This document shows positions 16,903-23,993 of a stretch of DNA of 64,000 bases, one piece after another. How positions within the stretch are numbered: position 1 is the stretch's first letter; every line of letters begins with the position of its first letter. The notes below the pieces were generated by a model. The model saw only the letters and a list, made by a program, of their open reading frames with translations. It did not search any database and was not told the origin of the DNA. The translations under genes and the position numbers were made by a program. This stretch comes from Bdellovibrionaceae bacterium UBA1609 (lineage in GTDB: Bacteria; Bdellovibrionota; Bdellovibrionia; Bdellovibrionales; UBA1609): NCBI GenBank assembly GCA_002321895.1, contig DCMZ01000003.1:186001-250000 (forward strand), in the 5' to 3' direction.

Positions 16903-17461
16903 GAGTCATCTCCTTATTTTTTATGAGGTCACGAAATACCACCCACCAAAGCGCGGAAAAGCTAATAAACATCAGCATGCCTGCAAAGGCCGTCAAATAA
17001 GCGAATTTTGGTCCAAGAAACCGAGTGGCTAAAAAACTTAAATTATCAACAACAACGGTAAAAAAGGGTAAGCCTACAAGCCAACATTTCGCTGTAGAAC
17101 TCACAGAACTAAATAAAGCCAAAAGGCATAGGCCAAAAAAGAAACTCGTCATTCCAAATAAATGAAAATGCCCCTCTGCCACCAATGATTTTAAACTGGG
17201 TCGAACGACGATAGGTGCTTCTTCTGCATCCATCTCCTCAAATGAAAAGGATTCCTCTCCTTCATTTTGCACCTCTGAGACCTCAATCACTTTATCCGAT
17301 CCATAATAGTGAATCATTATATCCTTAGGTGTTAAGCCTACCACCAACGCGATGTTAAGCAGGGCATAAGCATAAGCTAAACTCAATGCAAACAGATACC
17401 CCAAACCCATTACCTTAAAAGGCTTCGGTAGGTTTTGTAATTGAATCTCAGAAATACTCAT
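16895..17461 (-). CDS. Four-helix inner-membrane protein with acidic periplasmic loop
   Basis: The 188-residue protein has predicted helices near 17-41, 96-118, 126-146 and 153-176; the family is not recognised. The positive N-terminus suggests that loop 42-95 is periplasmic. That loop carries FSFEEMDAEEAPIVV at 72-86, which closely resembles the start of the mature porin encoded next door (FSFDDLDSEPARPVV). The entry to helix 2 has GHFHLFGM (His98, His100), possible heme or metal ligands. It sits between the porin and the FMN-binding protein, 11 bases from the former and overlapping the latter by 8. A membrane component of the flavin/heme pathway is inferred from position. Confidence 0.75.
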   Translation of the reverse strand: MSISEIQLQNLPKPFKVMGLGYLFALSLAYAYALLNIALVVGLTPKDIMIHYYGSDKVIEVSEVQNEGEESFSFEEMDAEEAPIVVRPSLKSLVAEGHFHLFGMTSFFFGLCLLALFSSVSSTAKCWLVGLPFFTVVVDNLSFLATRFLGPKFAYLTAFAGMLMFISFSALWWVVFRDLIKNKEMTRV

Positions 17462-17472
17462 TTTCTTCCCGC

Positions 17473-18522
17473 CTAAAAGTCAGCACTGGCCATAAACCGC
17501 AAAATATCATTATCTTCTTCATCTTCGGCTTCCAAGTTCCATTGATGCTCTAGCATAAAGCGCAAAGAGCGCACTCGCTGTATATAAGCTAAAGACCAAG
17601 TCTTCTTATCGTTTTGATCCACGAGCCGACTATCATTGTCGTAAGTCCCATAACGTAACCTCAGGCTTTTCTTATTGAGCCCATTGAGTTTCGCCTGGAA
17701 ATAGTCACCTTGCTTTTGAAAGTTACTCGTATCCGTATCCAGTATATCCACTAACGAGACCCCAGCTTTAAGATCAACCGTCGTCACCCAATTGCTCTGC
17801 AAATTGAGAGAATAACTGGCATCCAGTCCGTAGGAGTGCAAGTCCGAGTTGGGGCGCCATTCAGTGTAATAATAGGATGCTCTCATTTTCGATCGATGAT
17901 TCATTAAATAAGTGAACCTGAGACCTCCGCCCTGCTGAGAATCGTCAGAGGGCAAATTGAGTTCCGGTTCATTGGAGCCGTTCAAAGAGGTAACCCCACT
18001 CACCATATAGATATCACCTTCGTAACTGGATCCTTTATACTTAAAGTTGAAACCTTTTTCCGCCCAAACGTTAGGGTACATAATTCCAGACCCATTAAAA
18101 TTGACATTACCTCCATAAATATGGTGGTACTGATCCGTCTCACCATAGGGCACAATGATCTTACCGAACTCCAATCCCCAATTGGAATGAAACTGGTGAG
18201 AGACAAAATAAAAAGTCTCGCTCACAATCTCTCCCATAAAACGAGTCTTAGGGTCCGTCTGTGCAGAAAGGAAAACAAGAAAGTGTTGTTGTTTGAACTC
18301 ACTATTCGTGGTCACTTCTTTTCGATCATAGGGAGAGAACTCCGTAGACACAGAAACCTTACCAAAAAACTTCAAGTGGCTAGACGGTCTTTCTTTAACG
18401 ACGGGCCTTGCCGGCTCGCTATCCAAGTCATCAAAACTAAACTCCGCCTCATCGGCCATGGAAAGCGAACCCAATGCTATCGCAAATAGAAAGGGAAATA
18501 CCAAAAGCAAAAGTGGCTTCAC
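17473..18522 (-). CDS. Outer-membrane porin-like beta-barrel protein
   Basis: The protein has about 349 residues. A signal peptide ends at SMA (residue 23), so the mature protein would start DEAEFSFDDLDSEPARPVV, a short acidic motif shared with the four-helix membrane protein. The rest is alternating beta strands resembling phosphate-selective O/P-type porins (MGEIVSETFYFVSHQFHSNW in part, LEFGKIIVPYGETDQYH) and ends in Phe, as outer-membrane barrels do. I prefer GTG at 18522, which overlaps the upstream stop as GTGA, over ATG at 18549, which has no ribosome-binding site and would overlap the upstream gene by 31 bases. It could provide an outer-membrane path for small molecules or for the redox proteins. 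Confidence 0.85.
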   Translation of the reverse strand: MKPLLLLVFPFLFAIALGSLSMADEAEFSFDDLDSEPARPVVKERPSSHLKFFGKVSVSTEFSPYDRKEVTTNSEFKQQHFLVFLSAQTDPKTRFMGEIVSETFYFVSHQFHSNWGLEFGKIIVPYGETDQYHHIYGGNVNFNGSGIMYPNVWAEKGFNFKYKGSSYEGDIYMVSGVTSLNGSNEPELNLPSDDSQQGGGLRFTYLMNHRSKMRASYYYTEWRPNSDLHSYGLDASYSLNLQSNWVTTVDLKAGVSLVDILDTDTSNFQKQGDYFQAKLNGLNKKSLRLRYGTYDNDSRLVDQNDKKTWSLAYIQRVRSLRFMLEHQWNLEAEDEEDNDILRFMASADF

Positions 18523-19991
18523 TGAGTGACCCCATCTTCTTCTGTCCATTTTGACTTATGAAGCAATGCCTCAACGAGAGTCGGCAGAATATAACCGTAA
18601 CGAGTGTTTTGCTTAGCTTTAGTTTTAATTTCTTCGGATAATGGTTCATCAAAACTTAAAGTGGTGGGTTCAAAACCAAAGTCGTTAAAAGTCCTAGGCC
18701 GAGAATTCAGTTCCGGAGACCAAAGAAAGTCCGGATGAGCTAAATTATACCACTCACCGCCAACAATATTCCCTTCAGCATCTAACTCTAAATCATAAGT
18801 GTATCTTACCCAGACCACATTATCTTGAGATCGATCCACCTCAGATTGATAGGCACTGATTTCAGAAATGTACGCCAAGTCCATAATTACACCAACAACA
18901 CTTGCCATAGCTTCTGCTCGATGATTTGCAAAAATATCATCCGTTAAATCTACACGATCCACTTTAGCTTCCGCTAAGGTCTCCACTGGACGCATAAGAT
19001 TAGGGTTAAAGTAACGATAAGAATAGGCGTAAACCGGTTGATTCCAAACCTGATAGTCATAAGTGGCATCCATGATAAAGCTTTTTCTCGCTTTACCAAT
19101 CTGATTCACTACAATGGTGTGCCAGTTACCCGGATTGGTATCCAAACACTGAGGCTCAATCAAGCGTCCTTCTTCGTCTAATTCCGGCTCTTTCTCGTTA
19201 CATCGTCCACCTAGGAAACGAGTTCTGTATTGCCCTTCGGCCCACATAAATGAAGCAAGACCACGCAGTTCTGCTGGATAGAATTTTAATGTCTGACCCT
19301 CAGCCGTTTTAAACTCCACAGATTTTACGGGTCGCGGGGACAAATAAGCCGCCGGTGCCCAACCATGACAGATTCCCATCCAAGTCTCTACTTCACCGCG
19401 GGCATCAAAGTAGTACTGACCCTGTTTCCACATTTTCTCCGTTAGTGTCCCCTCAGATCCCACTAAAAGATCATACTTCTCAGAAGTACTCAAAAGCGCC
19501 GAAGCATTATCATTCTGTAATACTTCGCTCACTGGTGATGAGTGAGTATATTCTTTCTTTGCCAACCAGCCCTCTGCATTCATAAAACTTGGATCAAAGG
19601 GACGAGAAGCTAGAATACCATTGGCTATTGGCCAGTAGTCTCCAGACCATGGAGAGTCATTCAGCTCAGCACTCAACAATTCTTGCTGATCCATAGCTTC
19701 CAAAGAGTGAAGAACTTGGTCAGAAGGAAGGTCAATAATTGCTTCAATAGTACTTGCCGGCAATCCTTCGGAAAGCATGCCCACATCTCCAGAACTCCAT
19801 ATGATCTTCTGCCGATAAAAATCTCGATTTATTGGTGCCACGTTTCTCGTCCCGCCACTGTGAGAAAGTGATCTCTGCATGTATTCGATGGGATTATCTT
19901 TAAATGCTTTTAAGTCCGCCTCTATGTCTGACAATCCCCAAGCCGGTCCCGCTAAAAAAATAATTAAAAATACTAATCCGTAACCCCTCAT
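18519..19991 (-). CDS. Exported transglutaminase-elicitor-like protein
   Basis: The 490-residue protein has a signal peptide (residues 1-19). It resembles the transglutaminase elicitor family first known from oomycetes and present in some bacteria. The core shows WMGICHGWAPAAY (candidate catalytic Cys with adjacent His), GNWHTIVVNQIG (His) and KSFIMDATYDYQVWNQPVY (Asp), which is the Cys-His-Asp order of transglutaminases. Members cross-link or process proteins outside the cell. It is the first gene of the minus-strand redox operon and overlaps the porin start. Why a transglutaminase-like enzyme leads this operon is unclear. AAGGGGAAACC precedes the ATG. Confidence 0.72.
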   Translation of the reverse strand: MRGYGLVFLIIFLAGPAWGLSDIEADLKAFKDNPIEYMQRSLSHSGGTRNVAPINRDFYRQKIIWSSGDVGMLSEGLPASTIEAIIDLPSDQVLHSLEAMDQQELLSAELNDSPWSGDYWPIANGILASRPFDPSFMNAEGWLAKKEYTHSSPVSEVLQNDNASALLSTSEKYDLLVGSEGTLTEKMWKQGQYYFDARGEVETWMGICHGWAPAAYLSPRPVKSVEFKTAEGQTLKFYPAELRGLASFMWAEGQYRTRFLGGRCNEKEPELDEEGRLIEPQCLDTNPGNWHTIVVNQIGKARKSFIMDATYDYQVWNQPVYAYSYRYFNPNLMRPVETLAEAKVDRVDLTDDIFANHRAEAMASVVGVIMDLAYISEISAYQSEVDRSQDNVVWVRYTYDLELDAEGNIVGGEWYNLAHPDFLWSPELNSRPRTFNDFGFEPTTLSFDEPLSEEIKTKAKQNTRYGYILPTLVEALLHKSKWTEEDGVTQ

Positions 19992-20147
19992 GGTTTCCCC
20001 TTTTCAATAATTGGATGGCATGGCCTGCAAGTTAGGTGCTCAGTGAGAACTAAACAAGTTCACTTAAAAGCCGCCGCAGTACAGCGAATGAGACTATATG
20101 TCCGTTTCATTGAGTCATTTAATCCGACTGTGATGCTTTGCAGCTCC

Positions 20148-20168
20148 AAAAGGGGATTGGCACCTTTT
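20148..20168. repeat. Degenerate copy of the GCTCCAAAAGG...GGCACCTTTT palindrome
   Basis: AAAAGG at 20148-20153 and GGCACCTTTT at 20159-20168, preceded by GCTCC, match the element at 59086-59111 except for a changed centre (GGATT in place of TGCCT). It lies just before the HD-protein start. Confidence 0.5.
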
Positions 20169-20191
20169 TGCCTGGGGTGCTATGCCTAAGC

Positions 20192-21691
20192 ATGCCGTCT
20201 AAAAGTTTTTTTCACGACCCCATTTATGGACATGTTTTTCTCAATGGCTTAGAGCGCGCGCTCGTTGACACCATAGAGTTTCAAAGGCTTCGATTTATTC
20301 GGCAAAACTCACTTTTACATTACGTATTTCCAGGAGCGTTTCATTCTCGCTTTTCACATTCAGTCGGTGTTTGTCACAATGCGAGTAAGATCCTAAGACA
20401 ACTTTTTCCACAAAATGAGAATCATGAGTCCAACTACTGTTTACAAGTGGTTCGTGTTGCCAGTCTTCTACATGATGTTGGGCACGGAGCTTTTTCCCAT
20501 CTCCTGCCTCATGTGGTGATTGGAGATCAAGGATTTTTACCTTCTTTAAAAAGTGTTTTGGAGCATCCTGAGAAATGGAATTTGGAATCTCACGATGACG
20601 ACCCCTTAACCGCCGGCATAAAAGAATATTTTGATGGTGAAGAAGATCATCCTATTGAGCATGAAGCCCTATCCGTTTTAATTATCAAGAGAATGTTCCA
20701 CGAAGTGGAAAGTGAGCTCAACGAGGAGTTAATGCAGATCCCTCTTGCCACATGGATTCAAGATGTTTCAGCCATGATTCTTTACTCCATCCCCACTTCT
20801 TCGCAATTTGATACTGCGGGAATAGAACTCATAAATCAAAATTTAGAGCATATCCCAAAAATTGAATCCTCCCAGTTAGTGGAAGGAAACATTCCCGCCA
20901 ATTTGAAGAGTATCTTAAGTTCACTCGTTAGCGGGACAATTGATGCGGATAGAATGGACTATATGCTCAGAGACTCTAGAGAGTGTGGAGTGAATTATGG
21001 TTTGTATGATTATGATGGCCTTATTTCGGCTTTAAAAATTGTTGTGGATGATAATGAATTGGCGTTGGGCTTTAACTCCAAAAGAGTAAATACTTTGGAC
21101 GACTTTTTATGGAGTCGATACCAAATGTTCAAACAAATCTATTGTCATAAAACCCATAGCGCATACAACTTACTTCTTGAAAGAGCCATGTCCGAATTGG
21201 CCGAAAATGGCGAATTACGGTCCCCCGAATCTTTAGATCATTATCTGATGCTTACCGATGATTATGTTATGAGCCGTGTGTTTGAGAAAGCCCAAGATGG
21301 ATCCACTCAAACTCCATGGGCACAAGCCTTTGCCCGTAGGCGATTACCAAAATTTATTGGTGCTTTTGAGGCGAGTATGACAGACACCATTTGGTCCCTG
21401 GAACCCGAAGAGATTTTCAACAAAACTCAGCCGTCCCAACAAACAAAGACACTTAATTTTGATAATGTGGTTTATACTTCTTCAAAAGCAGAAGTGGTTC
21501 GCACTCAAGCCGATAGTCGAACCTTACCTATAGCCATTCGCTTCGATAAGTTTTCCCAAACCTACTTTAAAGATTCCTATTTAAATCAATCGGTGTTTTT
21601 TCAATCTCAACTCGAAGAAAATTTGCGACTTAAGGAACTAACAGAACGCCTGAATCGTAAACTCATGTTCTTTTTCCGGAATACCCTTTGA
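20192..21691 (+). CDS. HD-domain phosphohydrolase (dNTPase/SAMHD1-like)
   Basis: The protein has 499 residues. The metal-binding HD site is visible: FHSRFSHSVGVCHNA and RVASLLHDVGHGAFSH (His94-Asp95), then DADRMDYMLRDSRECG. This combination marks the YdhJ/dGTPase-like group of HD phosphohydrolases, which cleave phosphate from nucleotides; the exact substrate cannot be read. I start at ATG 20192 because family members begin close to DPIYG; an in-frame TTG at 20138 would add 18 residues of repeat-derived sequence (the 20148-20168 element lies in it). The stop overlaps the TTG start of the next gene. Confidence 0.85.
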   Translation: MPSKSFFHDPIYGHVFLNGLERALVDTIEFQRLRFIRQNSLLHYVFPGAFHSRFSHSVGVCHNASKILRQLFPQNENHESNYCLQVVRVASLLHDVGHGAFSHLLPHVVIGDQGFLPSLKSVLEHPEKWNLESHDDDPLTAGIKEYFDGEEDHPIEHEALSVLIIKRMFHEVESELNEELMQIPLATWIQDVSAMILYSIPTSSQFDTAGIELINQNLEHIPKIESSQLVEGNIPANLKSILSSLVSGTIDADRMDYMLRDSRECGVNYGLYDYDGLISALKIVVDDNELALGFNSKRVNTLDDFLWSRYQMFKQIYCHKTHSAYNLLLERAMSELAENGELRSPESLDHYLMLTDDYVMSRVFEKAQDGSTQTPWAQAFARRRLPKFIGAFEASMTDTIWSLEPEEIFNKTQPSQQTKTLNFDNVVYTSSKAEVVRTQADSRTLPIAIRFDKFSQTYFKDSYLNQSVFFQSQLEENLRLKELTERLNRKLMFFFRNTL

Positions 21692-22293
21692 TAGAACTGA
21701 ACCAAATCAATAAACATTTAAATTCTGAAGTGCTTTTACTGCAGACTTTCCCGCTACAAGGGCGCACCCATGAAGAACGCCGTCTTTTTCTCAGAGAACA
21801 AATCATCACTTGCTTCAAGGACTCCCCCCAATGGGCTGTACCTGAGAATGAGCTTTCTACCTTAAAGGATCTCACTCAGCCGCCCACTTTATCGTCTTAT
21901 AATTTGAGCCTCTCCCATTCTGGTGATTATGGTGGATTTATTGTGACTGAGAAATCCGTACAATGCGGATTTGATATGGAGTCCAAAGCGCGAATCCACA
22001 AAGACCTGATCGCGCGGATTAGTAGCCCCGAAGAAATGGAGGAGTTTGGGGAAGAATATAGGTTTATATGGGCGTTTAAAGAGTCTTGTTTTAAAGCCCT
22101 AAATAAAAACATACATTTAAAACTTGTTGTTGAATTACAGTTTTCAAAATTTCAACTCTTTCCCGACGAAATTTGCATAAGCCCTGACATTCGCGTAAAT
22201 GGTGAGTGTATTCAAGGGGTTACGTCTATTGGCTTTGAGGACGACCGTTTCATTTATGGAATATCCTGCAGAAATATCTCAACTTTGGCCTAG
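21688..22293 (+). CDS. 4'-phosphopantetheinyl transferase family protein
   Basis: The 201-residue protein shows the superfamily motifs: SLSHSGDYGGFIVTE, CGFDMESKARIHKDL (metal-binding GxD) and FIWAFKESCFKAL (the W/F-x-x-KE-x-x-x-K motif). These enzymes move phosphopantetheine from CoA to the Ser of carrier proteins. The size and motif spacing fit a Sfp/EntD-like enzyme rather than AcpS. No carrier protein or synthase gene is in this window, so the target is unknown. It starts with TTG overlapping the upstream stop (TTGA), so it is coupled to the HD gene. Confidence 0.8.
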   Translation: MIELNQINKHLNSEVLLLQTFPLQGRTHEERRLFLREQIITCFKDSPQWAVPENELSTLKDLTQPPTLSSYNLSLSHSGDYGGFIVTEKSVQCGFDMESKARIHKDLIARISSPEEMEEFGEEYRFIWAFKESCFKALNKNIHLKLVVELQFSKFQLFPDEICISPDIRVNGECIQGVTSIGFEDDRFIYGISCRNISTLA

Positions 22294-22330
22294 TTCCGCC
22301 GAAGAGTTAATTACTAGATGGAGATATACT

Positions 22331-22735
22331 ATGAGCACATTAGAGCGGCGGGGACACAATAGAAAACATATAAGTGGCGTTGAGTTTAAGGAAATGACCT
22401 CCTTAGATACCTACAAAGTCATTGCGAAAAATGGCTTCATAGTGGATGCCTCAATCACTGGATTTTTAGTCCACATCCCCAGATCTTCACTTTCTAAAAG
22501 TTTAAAATCTGATTTGAATGTAGACCAACTTGTAGGTCAAAGTGTGGCCCTCTATTTACCTCAAATGAATTTGGATTTAGATGGGCACGTGATTCGAGGA
22601 CAGCATATTGGCCGAGGAGATTTTGAATTGGCCGTCGAGTTTTCAAGAGACGTCCCCGAGTATTGGCGGGAATGCCTAGTGGATCTTCTTCCCAATCAAG
22701 ATGAATTGGACGCTTTTGAGAAGAATTTTAGCTGA
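22331..22735 (+). CDS. PilZ-domain protein
   Basis: The 134-residue single-domain protein has the c-di-GMP-binding arrangement of PilZ: an Arg cluster RRGHNRK near the N-terminus, then D-A-S-I-T-G (DxSxxG motif) about 35 residues later, followed by beta strands ending in LAVEFSRDVPEYWRE. I start at ATG 22331 with GGAG about 9 bases upstream; a longer frame from 22199 would overlap the transferase gene by nearly 100 bases. It probably responds to cyclic di-GMP; the partner is unknown. A strong terminator follows at 22776. Confidence 0.75.
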   Translation: MSTLERRGHNRKHISGVEFKEMTSLDTYKVIAKNGFIVDASITGFLVHIPRSSLSKSLKSDLNVDQLVGQSVALYLPQMNLDLDGHVIRGQHIGRGDFELAVEFSRDVPEYWRECLVDLLPNQDELDAFEKNFS

Positions 22736-22775
22736 TTTAATCTTTAACCCGAGTTGAAAAACTCTTTGTACTTGT

Positions 22776-22808
22776 ACCTCATAACTTTCACTGGTTATGA
22801 GGTTTTTT
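22776..22808 (+). terminator. Rho-independent terminator after the PilZ gene
   Basis: A perfect 10-base stem ACCTCATAAC (22776-22785) pairs with GTTATGAGGT (22794-22803), with an 8-base loop and a run of T. Confidence 0.9.
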
Positions 22809-23123
22809 TATGATCTTTCTCGGTGTCTTTTGGACACCGCTGGTGTCATCACATCTGATATTTGCTGCCTTAATTGGAACAAACTGTTCCCCACAGTTGT
22901 CTTAAAAGCTGCGGGCCTAAACCCTTCCAGACTCACAAAACAATAATAATCGAGCAATTCTATGGGCTTAGAGAATTATAAATTCTACTTATAATTTCTA
23001 AAATTTTTAATGAAAACAGATATTTAACTCGCCACATTGCGTGGCACAGTTCTTGGTGTTAGAAGACCCAATGGTGACAGTTTGCCCCCTTTTTGGGCAA
23101 CGCCAGATTTGAAAGGATAAGTC
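22809..23123 (+). other. Intergenic region and structured leader before the barrel protein
   Basis: Following the terminator, no gene is visible for more than 300 bases. A hairpin CGGTGTC/GACACCG lies at 22821-22839. TATAAT at 22990-22995 is a likely -10 box. Between it and the TTG start at 23124 are two more stems: GCCAC/GTGGC (23031-23045) and TTGCCC/GGGCAA (23082-23100), the latter extendable by TGGTG/CGCCA. The leader would be about 120 bases long. It does not match any riboswitch consensus I can recall; the function is unknown. Confidence 0.5.
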
Positions 23124-23966
23124 TTGAAAAGAACAATAGGGTTAATCATTTTGTTGCTTTCGCCTGTAGCTGTCACCGCAGCAACATCTGCCGAAAATGC
23201 TAATGGTACATCCACCGCTACATTAGATAGCCAACAGCAAGTGGAATCGAAATTCAAGATTTCCACAACCTTCTCCTACAGCTCCAATTTGTACGCCGAT
23301 GGAGAGTTCGAAAAAGCCACAGATTTTGGAATGGATGCCATTCCCTCCTACAAACTGACGGACAAATTGACGGCTTCGGCGCGTATCATCTTAAACCAAG
23401 ACCTGGCCGGTGTGGGTGATACCACTTTAAATAACATTCGCCTTCGTCTTTCACAAAAATCTTATCCCATTGGCGGCAACTTAAAAATGTCTCCGCGAAT
23501 CAGTGCCTACTTACCAACAAACGAACGCAATCGCATTGATAAAAAATATTTCGGCGGAGCTGCAATAGGGCTTCTGTTTACAACCGACCAGCCTTTCTTG
23601 GGACTTGATTGGTTATACGGCCCTACTCTTAAAAAGGATTTCCACGAATTCGAAACGGATAACTTAAATAGAGAAAATGTAGAGTACGCTCTCTCCCATG
23701 GTTTTGAAGTGAGCCGTGCCTTGGGTGACAAGTGGACCCTAGGCTTAGGCGGCACTTATCAAACCGGCCAAACCTATCGGGGCACATTAAAGAATCAATT
23801 CGCATTAGAGGAGTATGTCTCCTGCCAAGTGAACAAGACCTTTTCCGTAACGGTAGGACATACCAATGAAGGCAATGCCTTTCGATACGATGGCGTCAGT
23901 AACAACATCGAAGTTTACGATGAAGCCACATCAACTGTTTATATGAGTTTAAGCATTAAGAATTAA
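23124..23966 (+). CDS. Exported beta-barrel-like protein
   Basis: The 280-residue protein has a signal peptide (residues 1-19, ending VTA). The mature protein is made of alternating strands typical of an outer-membrane barrel (FKISTTFSYSSNLYAD, KLTASARIIL, WTLGLGGTYQTGQTY, VYMSLSIKN). It starts with TTG, with AAAGGA about 8 bases upstream, after a structured leader. The metzincin lipoprotein gene follows after 27 bases in the same direction, so both are probably made together. I do not recognise a named family. Confidence 0.75.
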   Translation: MKRTIGLIILLLSPVAVTAATSAENANGTSTATLDSQQQVESKFKISTTFSYSSNLYADGEFEKATDFGMDAIPSYKLTDKLTASARIILNQDLAGVGDTTLNNIRLRLSQKSYPIGGNLKMSPRISAYLPTNERNRIDKKYFGGAAIGLLFTTDQPFLGLDWLYGPTLKKDFHEFETDNLNRENVEYALSHGFEVSRALGDKWTLGLGGTYQTGQTYRGTLKNQFALEEYVSCQVNKTFSVTVGHTNEGNAFRYDGVSNNIEVYDEATSTVYMSLSIKN

Positions 23967-23993
23967 GTTTTAAGGGGACCATAGGAGTTAATC

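Noticed and set aside
22811..22906. 31-codon frame after the PilZ terminator
   Set aside because: The start lies directly after the terminator T run with no ribosome-binding site.
22865..22945. Segment resembling part of a c-di-GMP (GEMM) riboswitch (GCGGGCCTAAACCC)
   Set aside because: Only a short match; the paired helices and the conserved GCAAA-type strands of the consensus are missing.
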